From Oxalobacteraceae bacterium (GTDB lineage Bacteria > Pseudomonadota > Gammaproteobacteria > Burkholderiales > Burkholderiaceae_D): 64,000 nt of DNA. How positions within the stretch are numbered: the first letter of the stretch is position 1; each line of letters starts with the position of its first letter. This document shows, one piece after another, positions 45,206 to 55,259 of the stretch. The position numbers and the translations under genes are program-made. Below the pieces are notes generated by a model, which saw nothing but the letters and a program-made list of their open reading frames with translations, was not told the DNA's origin and made no database searches. The stretch lies in NCBI GenBank assembly GCA_947374865.1, contig CANCDR010000007.1, positions 80,103-144,102 of the forward strand, in the 5' to 3' direction.

Positions 45206-47575
45206 TTAGAAATCCGACTGCAAGGTCACCGAGAAGCTACGCGGTGCGCCGAGGTAGTAGTACACATTTTTGGCCGACACGCCAGGGTAAGCCACGGCGT
45301 TCGTGACAGTCTGTGACGACGGATTGCGGTATTCAGCATTGAACAAATTGCTGATATTGGCGCGCAGTGTTGGCTTCTTGAAGAAACCTGTGCTGGAGAA
45401 CATGTAGCCCATATCGAGATCGGAGATCATGTACTTCGGCACTTCTTCATCATTCATCAAGGTTGCTTGCTGTGTGCCAGTAAACTTGGTCTTGAAGCGG
45501 GCATACCAGACGCCTGTTTCATACTGCAGCGATCCACCGGCTTTCCACATTGGGTCAAGCGGGAAAGTCTTGTTGACTGTTCCCAAGCTGGCAGTCGATG
45601 TCAGTTTCAGATCGCCACCGATAACGCTGTTGTTGTAACCCAAAGAGCCGTAAGCAGACCAGCCATTGACCGGTGTGTTACCGAGTTCAATTTCAAAGCC
45701 GTTGCTACGTACCTGGCCGACGTTGACGGTCGCTGTTGCCAGATTCAGGATAGGATCAAAACCCGATGCCTGACGATCCTTGAAGTACGACTGGTAGGCA
45801 GTAAATTGCGCTGTGTAGTCCTTACCCTGATAACGGTAACCGGTATCGATGCTCATCGATGTTTCGGCCTTAACGTCGGTACCCAGAACTGGCAAACCAT
45901 TGACGATCGAGACATTACCCGTTGGCGTGAAAACAAAGTTAGCTGGCGCCTTCATGTTTTTGGCCAGGCTGAAGAACAGCTGACTGCTCTGGCTCAACTG
46001 ATACTTGGCACCCAGCTGTGGCAGGATGTCCGAGTAGCTGCGCTGGATGTTGTAGCCAATCGCACTGTTAGTGCCTTCATTCGGGTAGTTGGTGAAGTCA
46101 CGCTTGATCGTTGGTGCGCGAACGCCAACATTGACGACCAATTTGTCATTGAGCAGGTTGATCGTGTCTTGCAAGAACAGCTGATACGCTGTGCTGACTG
46201 TTTTCTGGTCACGGGAATTGAATGGCGTGCCATCTGGACGATTAATCGCGCCGGAGTCGAGGAAGACTGAAGTCGAGTTACCTTGATTATCCACCGGGAC
46301 CATTGGGCCGTATTGCAGATGCTCTGCACGCTCGTACCAGAAACCACCCAGAATTTGATGATTGTCAATGGTGTGGGTGACCGAAGCTGTCACGCCAGGA
46401 CGATGGGTCTTGGTAACGCTTGAGTTCGCCACAATGACTTTATCGAGTGTATCGCCGTCACCATTCAGATCAACGGCGGCGGTCAGCTTGCCGGTCGATT
46501 TGTCGAGGAAAGCATTCTCAGCTTGCAAACGCTGCTGGGAGCCGCCTGTACCAAATCCATACCAGAAATACGGCAGAATCTTGATGTCGGTGTTTTCAGC
46601 GATACGGAATTTCGCCGTCACGGAAGCGACCACGTTTTCAAAAGGATTCTGCGACAAATTGTAATACTGTGGCGATGGTGATGTATCAACATTGGCGACA
46701 CCTTTGGACGGCGTTACATGGCCAGGAAAAACGGTCGTGTAGTCGTAGGTGTAACCAAACTTGCTCAGTTCGGCCAGCGACAGGCTGTAAATATTATTGT
46801 TGATCGCGCGGTTGTACAGGAAGGAACCGTGGATATAGTTGAATGCATCAAACTGCGTCAGAAAGCCAGCGTCGATATGGTCACGCTTGGCGCCGCCGAG
46901 ACCTTTCCATTTGTCAGCCTGGGAATGTGAACCAGAAATGAACAGGCTGGTTTTGCTATTACCCAGCACGCCGGTGTCGTAACGCATGAACGTGCGCGAC
47001 AAGGCATTCGATCCCAGCGTTTGTGCGACGCGGAAACGACGTGATTTTTGTGGTTGGCATGTGATGATACCGAAGTTACCGCCAGTGGCGCCGACTTGCG
47101 GAGAGTCAACGTCGGTTGATCCTTGGGTCACGAATTGTGAGCAGGTATTTTCCTGGTCAACATATTCTTGCGGATACACGGCAAAGTTACCTGAATCGTT
47201 CACAGGCACGCCATTGATGGTGGCGCCGATCTGGTCGCTGTTAAAGCCGCGCAATGTCAATCCGCCGCCAAACAAGCCCGTTGCATCGTAGTTAAAGCTA
47301 TTGACGGCTGGCAGCAATTCCAGCGCTTGATAGGCATTACCCGTTGGGCGTTGCTTGGCCAATTCTTCAGCAGTGATGGTTGAACGTGCTTTTGGCGCAT
47401 CTTCTTGCACCATCAAGCCCATGCCCAGCTTGCTGCCGGTAATGGTCACTTGGGCGCCAGAGTCGTTGACGACTGGTGCATTTTGCGCTTGCGCTGCAGA
47501 CATACTGATCACCGCCATGGCGATCAGGCTCAGACGCGTAGGAAGCTGTGTTGACAGCACTTTCTTTTGTTTCAT
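45206..47575 (-). CDS. TonB-dependent outer-membrane receptor, candidate nucleoside/nucleotide transporter
   Basis: 789-residue receptor with signal peptide ending A-A-Q-A, a plug domain (residues about 60-185; L-T-L-R-G-F-N-S-D-Q-I-G-A-T-I-N-G-V-P-V) and a barrel ending in F. Two cysteines in the plug (near 145 and 173) may form a disulfide. Residues 369-378 (D-L-N-G-D-G-D-T-L-D) look like a calcium-binding loop on an outer segment. Function is inferred from neighbours: nuclease and nucleotidase on the same strand, nupC and cdd divergent. Sequence alone does not give the ligand. GGGAG precedes the ATG. Confidence 0.82.
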   Translation of the reverse strand: MKQKKVLSTQLPTRLSLIAMAVISMSAAQAQNAPVVNDSGAQVTITGSKLGMGLMVQEDAPKARSTITAEELAKQRPTGNAYQALELLPAVNSFNYDATGLFGGGLTLRGFNSDQIGATINGVPVNDSGNFAVYPQEYVDQENTCSQFVTQGSTDVDSPQVGATGGNFGIITCQPQKSRRFRVAQTLGSNALSRTFMRYDTGVLGNSKTSLFISGSHSQADKWKGLGGAKRDHIDAGFLTQFDAFNYIHGSFLYNRAINNNIYSLSLAELSKFGYTYDYTTVFPGHVTPSKGVANVDTSPSPQYYNLSQNPFENVVASVTAKFRIAENTDIKILPYFWYGFGTGGSQQRLQAENAFLDKSTGKLTAAVDLNGDGDTLDKVIVANSSVTKTHRPGVTASVTHTIDNHQILGGFWYERAEHLQYGPMVPVDNQGNSTSVFLDSGAINRPDGTPFNSRDQKTVSTAYQLFLQDTINLLNDKLVVNVGVRAPTIKRDFTNYPNEGTNSAIGYNIQRSYSDILPQLGAKYQLSQSSQLFFSLAKNMKAPANFVFTPTGNVSIVNGLPVLGTDVKAETSMSIDTGYRYQGKDYTAQFTAYQSYFKDRQASGFDPILNLATATVNVGQVRSNGFEIELGNTPVNGWSAYGSLGYNNSVIGGDLKLTSTASLGTVNKTFPLDPMWKAGGSLQYETGVWYARFKTKFTGTQQATLMNDEEVPKYMISDLDMGYMFSSTGFFKKPTLRANISNLFNAEYRNPSSQTVTNAVAYPGVSAKNVYYYLGAPRSFSVTLQSDF

Positions 47576-47905
47576 GGATCACTCCCGGAGATTGTGGTAG
47601 ATGGCGATCAACAAGAAAATCACCTTGAAGATTGCCGAGTTGCTATAGTGCCAATAAATTGCACATTGATGATGAGATAAAAAAGGAACAAAGCATATTG
47701 CCAGAAAGGAATAGTAATTTCACGCATTAGTTGCAGAATAGCCTTGATGTAAGTTATTTTGATGCGTGCTTGCGACAGCTTGATGACAAGCGGACACTTT
47801 TTTATCCGTGCATCGGTATTTTTTCCCTGCACGCACCAAAAAAAGGCGTGTTCACGACGCCTGATAACAAAACAAATTTGGCATAACGACTAAATGAGGA
47901 AATAA
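47576..47905. promoter_or_regulatory. Divergent control region between the receptor gene and nupC, rich in inverted repeats
   Basis: 330 bases without a supported gene. Inverted repeats: GCTTG-ATGA-CAAGC (47779-47792), CGTGCA ... TGCACG (47807-47833) and AGGCGT ... ACGCCT (47844-47862). Two of them lie next to T- or A-runs. It could hold operators for a nucleoside-responsive repressor or a structured leader RNA. No known riboswitch was recognised. Confidence 0.55.
47838..47862 (-). terminator. Terminator-like hairpin upstream of the receptor gene
   Basis: On the minus strand AGGCGT, 7-base loop, ACGCCT, then a run of seven U. It would stop transcription towards the receptor gene that begins in the nupC promoter area, so it may be an attenuator or insulator. 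Confidence 0.55.
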
Positions 47906-49180
47906 ATGGAAATTTTGCGCAGCCTGCTCGGTGTCGGCAGTTTATTGTTGATCGCGTTTCTGGTATCAAATAATCGCCGCGCCATCGATTGGCGTACGGT
48001 GGCCTCGGCCTTGTCGCTACAGATCGCCATCGGTGCTCTGATTTTATTTGTCCCCATGGGAAAAACAGTGCTGACGGCGATTGCCCAAGGTGTTAATCAC
48101 GTACTCGACTATGGTAATCAGGGTATCGCCTTCATGTTTGGTGGTTTGGTCGACGCCAAGATGTTCACCTTGTTTGGCGGCGGTGGCTTCATCTTTGGCT
48201 TACGCGTACTGCCGATGATCGTTTTCGTGACGGCCCTGGTATCGATTCTGTATTACCTGGGCATCATGCGCTGGATCGTCACCATTATCGGCACCGCCCT
48301 GCATAAGCTGTTGGGGGTATCGAAGATTGAAGCCTTTTCGGCGGTGACAACGATTTTTGTCGGCCAGAGCGAGATGCCGGCCATCGTCAAACCCTTCATC
48401 AAGCAAATGAGCGGTGCAGAATTATTTGCTGTGATGGCGACCGGTATGTCGGCAGTGGCGGGCTCGGTGCTGGCTGGTTATGCTGGTCTGGGTGTGAAGA
48501 TGGAATATCTGCTGGCAGCATCCTTCATGGCCGTGCCGGGCGGACTCCTGTTTGCCAAAATGATTTGCCCGAGCACCGAGGCGTCCAAGGTCGTGATCGA
48601 TAATATCGGCTTTGATGAACAGCGCCCAGCGAATGTGATCGAGGCCGCCGCGTCGGGTGCCGCGGTCGGTATGCAGATTGCGCTGGCCGTTGGCACCATG
48701 CTGATTGCCTTCATCGGTCTAATCGCGCTGTTGAACGGCATGGTCGGCGGCATCGCCGGACTGGCGGGCTTTCAGGGCGTGAATCTGGAAACGCTGCTCG
48801 GTCATGCGTTTTCACCGCTGGCGTTTTTGATCGGTGTGCCGTGGGAGCACGCTGCGCTGGCGGGTAATTTTATCGGCCAAAAAATGATTCTCAATGAGTT
48901 TGTCGCCTATGTCGGTTTGGCCCCTTATCTGCAGGATGCCGTGGCAGTCAAAGCGGCGGGGCTGGCAGTATTGGATGCGAAAACGCTGGCGATACTGTCG
49001 TTTGCCTTGTGCGGCTTTGCCAATTTTTCGTCGATCGCTATTTTGACTGGCGGCTTTTCGGCGGTTGCGCCGGAGCGGCGTTCTGAGGTCGCTCAATTTG
49101 GTCTGCGCGTCGTTGCGGCCGGTACGCTGTCGAATTTAATGAGCGCTACACTGGCGGGAATTTTTCTCAGCTTTACCTGA
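47906..49180 (+). CDS. nupC: NupC-type concentrative nucleoside transporter
   Basis: 424-residue inner-membrane nucleoside:cation symporter (CNT family) with about ten membrane segments. Family features: G-K-T-V-L-T-A-I-A near the N-terminus, F-V-G-Q-S-E-M-P, the E-A-A-A-S-G-A-A-V-G-M stretch and G-F-A-N-F-S-S-I-A-I. GAGG precedes the ATG. The cytidine deaminase gene follows, so imported cytidine can be used at once. Confidence 0.93.
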   Translation: MEILRSLLGVGSLLLIAFLVSNNRRAIDWRTVASALSLQIAIGALILFVPMGKTVLTAIAQGVNHVLDYGNQGIAFMFGGLVDAKMFTLFGGGGFIFGLRVLPMIVFVTALVSILYYLGIMRWIVTIIGTALHKLLGVSKIEAFSAVTTIFVGQSEMPAIVKPFIKQMSGAELFAVMATGMSAVAGSVLAGYAGLGVKMEYLLAASFMAVPGGLLFAKMICPSTEASKVVIDNIGFDEQRPANVIEAAASGAAVGMQIALAVGTMLIAFIGLIALLNGMVGGIAGLAGFQGVNLETLLGHAFSPLAFLIGVPWEHAALAGNFIGQKMILNEFVAYVGLAPYLQDAVAVKAAGLAVLDAKTLAILSFALCGFANFSSIAILTGGFSAVAPERRSEVAQFGLRVVAAGTLSNLMSATLAGIFLSFT

Positions 49181-49216
49181 GTGGCTCGAATCGCTCCCTT
49201 TTTATTCAAGGACACC

Positions 49217-49621
49217 ATGTCGCACGAATCACTGATCGCCCAAGCCAGACAGGCCCGTTTGCAAGCCTATGCACCCTACTCCAAATTTTTGGTCGGCGCT
49301 GCCGTACTGGCCAAAGATGGCAAGATTTTTCATGGATGTAATGTGGAGAATGCTTCGTATGGGCTGTGTAATTGTGCTGAACGCACTGCCTTATTTTCAG
49401 CGGTCGCTGCCGGCTACCGGCCGGGGGATTTGCAAGCTATTGCTGTTACCGGTGACACCGAAGGACCGATTGCACCTTGCGGCGCCTGTCGTCAGGTGAT
49501 GATCGAATTGGGTGGTCCTGAACTGACCGTCATCCTGAGTAATCTTCAGGATGACGTCATGGTGACGACGGCTGGTGCGCAGCTGCCGGATGCGTTTTAT
49601 CTGGCGCCGGAGCGGGATTAA
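49217..49621 (+). CDS. cdd: Cytidine deaminase
   Basis: 134-residue homotetrameric-type cytidine deaminase turning (deoxy)cytidine into (deoxy)uridine. The zinc site is C-N-C-A-E-R-T-A and P-C-G-A-C-R-Q; the substrate loop is N-V-E-N-A-S-Y. The start is ATG 49217 with AAGGA upstream; the frame is open to GTG 49181 directly after nupC. Probably co-transcribed with nupC. Its last 65 bases overlap the end of the converging mutT. Confidence 0.95.
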   Translation: MSHESLIAQARQARLQAYAPYSKFLVGAAVLAKDGKIFHGCNVENASYGLCNCAERTALFSAVAAGYRPGDLQAIAVTGDTEGPIAPCGACRQVMIELGGPELTVILSNLQDDVMVTTAGAQLPDAFYLAPERD

Positions 49622-50054
49622 AACGTAGTAAATCAAGATCGCCTATGAGCGGAATGGTCGCTGGTAGGAGCGGTGTCACTTCGACGCTGCCCTGCCACGC
49701 AAAGGCCTGATCTTCCAAACTTTGCGGCTCGCCCTGCCAGGCACGGCTGATATAAAAATGCAGTCGCACATGGGCATGCGGATAACGATGCTCGACACCG
49801 CACCATGGTTCGGCAGATTCGATCTGCACGCCCAACTCTTCCATGAATTCGCGCTGCAAGGCGGCGAAGATTTCCTCGCCTGATTCCACTTTACCGCCGG
49901 GGAATTCCCAGTAGCCGGCATAGGGTTTCCCCGCCGGACGTTGTGCCAGCAGCACGTCGCCATTCGGACGCATGAGGATGCCGACGGCAACATCAATCGG
50001 CGCCGTTGAAATGGGTGTGAAGGATGCCAATACGGATGTCCGTGGCGACGTCAT
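49557..50054 (-). CDS. mutT: MutT-type Nudix hydrolase (8-oxo-dGTP diphosphatase)
   Basis: 165-residue Nudix protein that in the family removes oxidised dGTP from the pool. The box is complete: G-G-K-V-E-S-G-E ... R-E-F-M-E-E-L-G-V. The motif E-F-P-G-G-K-V-E follows W. The C-terminal 27 or so residues are proline/alanine rich and are encoded over cdd. It is nine bases after the DUF815 ATPase gene; the order argJ-ATPase-mutT is common in the group. Confidence 0.88.
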   Translation of the reverse strand: MTSPRTSVLASFTPISTAPIDVAVGILMRPNGDVLLAQRPAGKPYAGYWEFPGGKVESGEEIFAALQREFMEELGVQIESAEPWCGVEHRYPHAHVRLHFYISRAWQGEPQSLEDQAFAWQGSVEVTPLLPATIPLIGDLDLLRFNPAPAPDKTHPAAAHQPSSP

Positions 50055-50063
50055 GCAAGCATC

Positions 50064-50933
50064 TCAGGCATGTTTGCCGGCATAGTCGCGGGCAAATTGC
50101 CAGGCGATGCGTCCTGAACGCGAGCCGCGTTGCAGCGCCCAGCGCAGGGCATCGCCGCGCGCCAATGCGATCTGCTCCGGCGTACACTGAAAATAGCCAA
50201 GCCAGTGCGCCACGATGTCGAGATAGTCATCTTGCTGGAACGGGTAGAACGACACCCACAGTCCGAAACGCTCGGAGAGGGAAATTTTTTCTTCCACCGT
50301 TTCACCCGGATGCACATCGCCGTCATCGGTATGCTTATAGCTGGCATTGTCAGACATTTTTTCTGGCAGCAGATGACGCCGGTTGGAGGTGGCGTAAATC
50401 AGCACGTTGTCGGATTGCGTGGCAATGCTGCCGTCAAGCGCGACCTTGAGCGCCTTGTAGCCGCCCTCGCCCTCTTCAAACGAGAGATCATCACAAAAAA
50501 TAATGAAACGTTCAGGACGCGACGCGACCAAATCGACGATGTCGGGCAAGTCGGCCAGGTCGGCCTTGTCGACCTCAATGAGACGCAAACCCTGGGCAGA
50601 AAACTGCTGCAAACAGGCCTTGATGAGGGAAGATTTACCCGTGCCGCGCGCGCCGGTGAGCAGCACATTATTGGCCGGTGCGCCGTTGACGAACTGACGG
50701 GTATTTTGTTCGATCTGTTTTTTTTGCACCTCAATGCGGTGCAAATCATCCAGCCCAAAATGCGCCATGTGCGCGACCGGCTGTAAAAATCCCACCACAT
50801 CCTTGCCGCGTTTGCGCCACCGAAAAGCGGTCGCGGCAGCCCAGTCAGGCTGACTGCCGGTTTGCGGCAGCAAGGCTTCCACACGAGCCAGAAGTGCTTC
50901 GGCACGGACTAAAAATTGATCGAGCTGGCTCAT
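50064..50933 (-). CDS. DUF815 family AAA+-like ATPase
   Basis: 289-residue P-loop ATPase. Walker A is G-A-R-G-T-G-K-S-S and Walker [11 protein letters not shown]. The sensor-like A-T-S-N-R-R-H and the S-L-S-E-R-F-G-L-W arginine-containing motif are DUF815 features. Cellular role unknown. Its start overlaps the argJ stop in an ATGA and mutT follows after nine bases, so the three are co-expressed. Confidence 0.85.
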   Translation of the reverse strand: MSQLDQFLVRAEALLARVEALLPQTGSQPDWAAATAFRWRKRGKDVVGFLQPVAHMAHFGLDDLHRIEVQKKQIEQNTRQFVNGAPANNVLLTGARGTGKSSLIKACLQQFSAQGLRLIEVDKADLADLPDIVDLVASRPERFIIFCDDLSFEEGEGGYKALKVALDGSIATQSDNVLIYATSNRRHLLPEKMSDNASYKHTDDGDVHPGETVEEKISLSERFGLWVSFYPFQQDDYLDIVAHWLGYFQCTPEQIALARGDALRWALQRGSRSGRIAWQFARDYAGKHA

Positions 50934-52156
50934 GAACGATAATCCGCATTGATGCTGACATACTCATGTGACAAATCACAGGTCCAGACGGTGGAGCTGG
51001 CTTTGCCGCGGCCCAGTTTGACGCGCACGGTGATTTCACTTTGTTGCATCACGCGCTGACCATCCGCTTCCTGATAATCCGGATTACGGCCACCATGTTT
51101 GGCAACCCAGACATCATCGAGATAGAGGTTGAGTTGGCTCACATCGAGGTCATGCACACCGGCGTAACCGATCGCGGCGAGTATGCGGCCAAGGTTGGGG
51201 TCGGAGGCAAAAAATGCTGTTTTTACGAGCGGCGAATGGGCGATCGAATACGCCACTTTGCGGCATTCCTTGATGCTCTTACCCTCCTCCACGGTAATGG
51301 TGATGAACTTGGTCGCGCCTTCGCCGTCACGAATAATGGCTTGGGCGAGAAACTGCGCCAGGTCGATCACGGCAGCTTCGAGCGCGGCGTATTCCGGCGT
51401 CTCGATGCTGTCAATCGACAGGGGTGCAGCACCCGTCGCGATGAGCATGAAGGAATCATTGGTCGAGGTATCGCCATCGATGCTGATGCAGTTAAACGAA
51501 TGATCCGCCGTTTTTTTGACCAGATGCTCGAGCACCGGCTGCGTCACCTTGGCATCCATGGCCAGATAACCGAGCATGGTCGCCATGTTCGGCTTGATCA
51601 TGCCGGCGCCTTTGGAAATGCCAGTCAGCGTGATCTGCTGGCCGCTTATCGTCACCCGACGCGAACCAGCTTTGGGCTGGGTATCGGTGGTCATGATCGC
51701 TTCAGCGGCGTTGAACCAGTTATCCGCTTTAAGATTGGTGATCGCCGCCGGCAAGCCAGCGACGATGCGCTCAACCGGCAGTGGCTCGAGAATCACGCCG
51801 GTTGAAAAGGGCAGGATTTGCTCCGCCTCGCAGCCCATCAGTTCGGCCAATGCGACACAGGTTTGCCGCGCATTGGCCAGACCCTGTTCACCCGTGCCGG
51901 CATTGGCATTGCCGGTATTGACCAGCAGTGCATGGATAGGCTTGCCACCGGCCAGATGCGATTGACAGAGCTGCACCGGAGCCGCGCAAAAGCGGTTCTG
52001 GGTAAATACGCCAGCCACCGTCGCGCCAGGCGCCAGGCGCATGACGAGCAGATCCTTGCGGTGTGCTTTACGTACGCCAGCTTCAGCAAAGCCCAGCTCG
52101 ATACCAGGAACAGGTAGCAGATCGGCGGCGACAGGAAGGGGAGAATTAACGGCCAT
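50930..52156 (-). CDS. argJ: Glutamate N-acetyltransferase/amino-acid acetyltransferase ArgJ
   Basis: Transfers acetyl from N-acetylornithine to glutamate in the cyclic arginine pathway; bifunctional types also use acetyl-CoA. The 408-residue precursor self-cleaves before the threonine in M-A-T-M-L-G-Y. Other motifs: [26 protein letters not shown] 52156 is chosen; the upstream open frame runs through the secA terminator and is not coding. Confidence 0.94.
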   Translation of the reverse strand: MAVNSPLPVAADLLPVPGIELGFAEAGVRKAHRKDLLVMRLAPGATVAGVFTQNRFCAAPVQLCQSHLAGGKPIHALLVNTGNANAGTGEQGLANARQTCVALAELMGCEAEQILPFSTGVILEPLPVERIVAGLPAAITNLKADNWFNAAEAIMTTDTQPKAGSRRVTISGQQITLTGISKGAGMIKPNMATMLGYLAMDAKVTQPVLEHLVKKTADHSFNCISIDGDTSTNDSFMLIATGAAPLSIDSIETPEYAALEAAVIDLAQFLAQAIIRDGEGATKFITITVEEGKSIKECRKVAYSIAHSPLVKTAFFASDPNLGRILAAIGYAGVHDLDVSQLNLYLDDVWVAKHGGRNPDYQEADGQRVMQQSEITVRVKLGRGKASSTVWTCDLSHEYVSINADYRS

Positions 52157-52216
52157 AGAATGATGAGCAGATTCAGAAGTTGGAGGATGGGGGTATTGTA
52201 ACGGGATTACAGGCGC

Positions 52217-52252
52217 AAAAAAAAGGATGCACTTCATAGTGCATCCTTTTTT
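52217..52252 (-). terminator. Terminator of secA (symmetrical)
   Basis: Perfect 9-bp stem GGATGCACT / AGTGCATCC with loop TCAT and A/T runs on both sides, just after the secA stop. Confidence 0.93.
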
Positions 52253-52269
52253 ATGTCAGCGCGCCTGGA

Positions 52270-55035
52270 TTAACCGAGACGGCCGTGACAAACCTTGAAT
52301 TTTTTTCCGCTGCCGCATGGACAAGGATCATTCCGGCCGACCTTGATCATGGTGTTGACGTTGGGTTTTAATTCCGCAAAATCGACTTCTGGCAGTGGCG
52401 CAAGGAGTTCTTCGGGTGAGACTTCAGGATCAAAGTCGGCGTGCTGGTAATGCACGTTTTCTAGCTGCGACTGACTCAGCTGCGCTTCGGCTGCTTCGGC
52501 GTCTTCTGGTGACTGGATACGCACGGTCATGACGATGCGGATGACTTCGTTTTTGATCATGTCGAGCATCTGGCCAAACAGGTCAAAGGCTTCGCGTTTG
52601 TATTCCTGCTTCGGATTTTTTTGCGCATAGCCGCGCAAATGAATACCTTGGCGCAGATGATCCAATGCCGCCAGGTGTTCGCGCCAGTGACTGTCGACGC
52701 TTTGCAGCATCACGCTACGCTCAAAGCCGCCGAATGCTTCACGACCAATCACGCCGGTCTTGCTATCGTAGGATTCTTGCGCGGTCTTGAGCAGTCGCTC
52801 GAGCAGATCATCGTCACTCAGATTCGGCGCGGCTTCGAGCATGGCTGAGAGTGGCACTTCAAGCTGCCATTCGCTCATCAATGCGGCTTCCAGGCCAGGG
52901 ATGTTCCACTGTTCTTCCATTGCCTCGGCAGGCACATAGGTGCGGAACAGATCGGAAAACACACCATCGCGCAGCGAAGCGATCAAATCGCCAATGTCCT
53001 GCGATTCGAGCAAATCATTCCGCTGCTGGTAGATCACCTTACGCTGATCATTGGCCACGTCATCGTATTCCAGCAGCTGTTTGCGCACATCGAAATTGCG
53101 CGCTTCAACTTTGCGCTGCGCCGATTCGATGGAGCGCGTAACGATGCCCGCTTCGATAGGCTCGCCTTCCGGCATTTTGAGGCGATCCATGATGGCGCGC
53201 ACGCGGTCGCCGGCAAAAATACGCAGTAAGGGATCATCGAGCGACAGATAAAAGCGCGATGAGCCAGGGTCACCCTGACGCGCTGAACGACCACGCAGCT
53301 GGTTATCGACGCGACGCGATTCGTGCCGCTCGGTGCCGACGATATGCAAGCCGCCGGCAGCGACGACTAGATCATGCAAGGACTGCCACTCGTCGCGCAG
53401 ACTTTGCGCCTTGAGCGCTTTGTCGGCGTCGGAAATGGAGGCGTCGGCTTCAATGATCTGAATCTGTTTTTCGACATTGCCACCCAAAACAATATCCGTG
53501 CCGCGACCAGCCATGTTGGTGGCGATGGTGATCTGCTTGGGCCGTCCGGCCTGGGCAATAATCTCAGCTTCACGCGCGTGCTGTTTGGCGTTGAGCACAT
53601 TGTGCGGCAAACCGGCCTTGGCCAGAATACCGGCCAGGAGTTCGGAGTTTTCAATCGAGGTCGTGCCGACCAAGACCGGCTGTCCACGTTCGTAACAGTC
53701 TTGAATATCGTGCAGCATGGCTTGATATTTTTCCTGCGCTGATTTGTAGACCTGGTCTTGCCGGTCTTTGCGCTGGTTTGGCCGATTTTGCGGAATCACT
53801 ACAGTTTCAAGGCCGTAGATTTCCTGGAATTCGTAGGCTTCGGTATCGGCTGTGCCGGTCATGCCGGCCAGCTTGCCGTACATGCGGAAGTAGTTCTGGA
53901 ACGTGATCGAGGCCAGGGTCTGATTTTCGTTTTGAATCTGCACGCCTTCTTTGGCTTCGACCGCCTGATGCAGACCTTCTGACCAACGCCGACCCGTCAT
54001 CAGACGACCGGTAAATTCATCGACGATCACGACTTCGCCGTTATGCACCACGTACTGCTGATCCTTGTGATACAGGGTATGCGCGCGCAGAGCGGCATAC
54101 AGATGGTGGATCAGCGTGATGTTGGCCGCGTCGTACAGCGAAGCGCCTTCGGGTAGCAGGCCCATTTTGGTGAGTATCTGCTCGGCCTTGTCGTGACCGG
54201 CTTCGGTCAGCAGAACCTGATGCGATTTTTCATCTTTGGTGTAATCACCCGGGACTTCAATCGTGCCATGACCGTCGGGCGTTTCTTCGCCAATTTGCAG
54301 CGACAGCTGGGGTGGCAGCAGATTAATTTTTTGATATAGATCGGTGTGATTTTCTGCCTGACCGGAAATGATCAGCGGTGTGCGGGCTTCATCGATGAGG
54401 ATGGAGTCGACTTCATCGACAATACCGAAGTTCAGGCCGCGTTGTACACGTTCGCTGACTTCGTAGACCATGTTGTCACGCAAATAATCGAAGCCAAATT
54501 CATTATTCGTGCCGTAAGTGATATCGGCGGCATAGGCGGCCTGCTTGGCGTCATGCGCCATTTGCGACAGATTGACTCCGGTCGTCAGTCCTAACCAGCC
54601 GTACAGCTGCCCCATCCAGTCGGCATCGCGCTGGGCCAGGTAATCATTGACGGTCACGACGTGCACACCCTTACCGGCCAAGGCATTCAGGTAAGCCGGC
54701 AGCGTCGCCATGAGCGTCTTGCCTTCGCCAGTGCCCATCTCGGCGATTTTACCGAAATGCAGCACCATGCCACCGACCAGCTGCACATCGAAATGGCGCA
54801 TCCGCAGCACCCGCTTACTGGCTTCGCGACAGACGGCAAACGCTTCCGGCAGCAGGGCATCGAGGGTTTCACCGGCGGCAAAACGGGCCTTGAATTCAGG
54901 CGTTCTGGCTTTCAGCTGGTCGTCGGACAGCTGTTCCATCGCCGGTTCAAGCGCAGCGATTTCACGGACGGTCTTTTGATATTGTTTGAGCAGGCGCTGA
55001 TTGCGGCTGCCGAAAATCTGGGTCAGTAAAGACAT
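52270..55035 (-). CDS. secA: Protein translocase ATPase SecA
   Basis: Motor of the Sec pathway. The 921 residues contain M-G-T-G-E-G-K-T (Walker A), [15 protein letters not shown] (Walker B), G-T-D-I-V-L-G-G and [10 protein letters not shown]. The C-terminal zinc/SecB-binding motif is [13 protein letters not shown]. Upstream lies an M23 peptidase gene, not secM. Confidence 0.97.
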   Translation of the reverse strand: MSLLTQIFGSRNQRLLKQYQKTVREIAALEPAMEQLSDDQLKARTPEFKARFAAGETLDALLPEAFAVCREASKRVLRMRHFDVQLVGGMVLHFGKIAEMGTGEGKTLMATLPAYLNALAGKGVHVVTVNDYLAQRDADWMGQLYGWLGLTTGVNLSQMAHDAKQAAYAADITYGTNNEFGFDYLRDNMVYEVSERVQRGLNFGIVDEVDSILIDEARTPLIISGQAENHTDLYQKINLLPPQLSLQIGEETPDGHGTIEVPGDYTKDEKSHQVLLTEAGHDKAEQILTKMGLLPEGASLYDAANITLIHHLYAALRAHTLYHKDQQYVVHNGEVVIVDEFTGRLMTGRRWSEGLHQAVEAKEGVQIQNENQTLASITFQNYFRMYGKLAGMTGTADTEAYEFQEIYGLETVVIPQNRPNQRKDRQDQVYKSAQEKYQAMLHDIQDCYERGQPVLVGTTSIENSELLAGILAKAGLPHNVLNAKQHAREAEIIAQAGRPKQITIATNMAGRGTDIVLGGNVEKQIQIIEADASISDADKALKAQSLRDEWQSLHDLVVAAGGLHIVGTERHESRRVDNQLRGRSARQGDPGSSRFYLSLDDPLLRIFAGDRVRAIMDRLKMPEGEPIEAGIVTRSIESAQRKVEARNFDVRKQLLEYDDVANDQRKVIYQQRNDLLESQDIGDLIASLRDGVFSDLFRTYVPAEAMEEQWNIPGLEAALMSEWQLEVPLSAMLEAAPNLSDDDLLERLLKTAQESYDSKTGVIGREAFGGFERSVMLQSVDSHWREHLAALDHLRQGIHLRGYAQKNPKQEYKREAFDLFGQMLDMIKNEVIRIVMTVRIQSPEDAEAAEAQLSQSQLENVHYQHADFDPEVSPEELLAPLPEVDFAELKPNVNTMIKVGRNDPCPCGSGKKFKVCHGRLG

Positions 55036-55259
55036 ACGTTAATTTAATTCATCGACGAAAATTCCCGCTACAAAGCCACTCGGCTTCGCAGCGAATCGGA
55101 CCAGCGCCCCGCCCTGGGTAACGCAAAACGGGCCTTCAGACGGGGATGCTGGAGACTAGAGCGCGGATTTTATCACGCTGCCCCCATTGAATTGGGGTGA
55201 TTGCAGCGGAAACAAGGGCCAAAACGCTGCCGGATGGTGAATTAACGCAAATTTGCTGA

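Noticed and set aside
45467..46270. Plus-strand open frame of 267 codons
   Set aside because: Antisense shadow inside the TonB-dependent receptor gene.
47634..47652. Sigma-54-like TGGCAC upstream of the receptor gene
   Set aside because: The matching TTGC element at the required spacing is missing.
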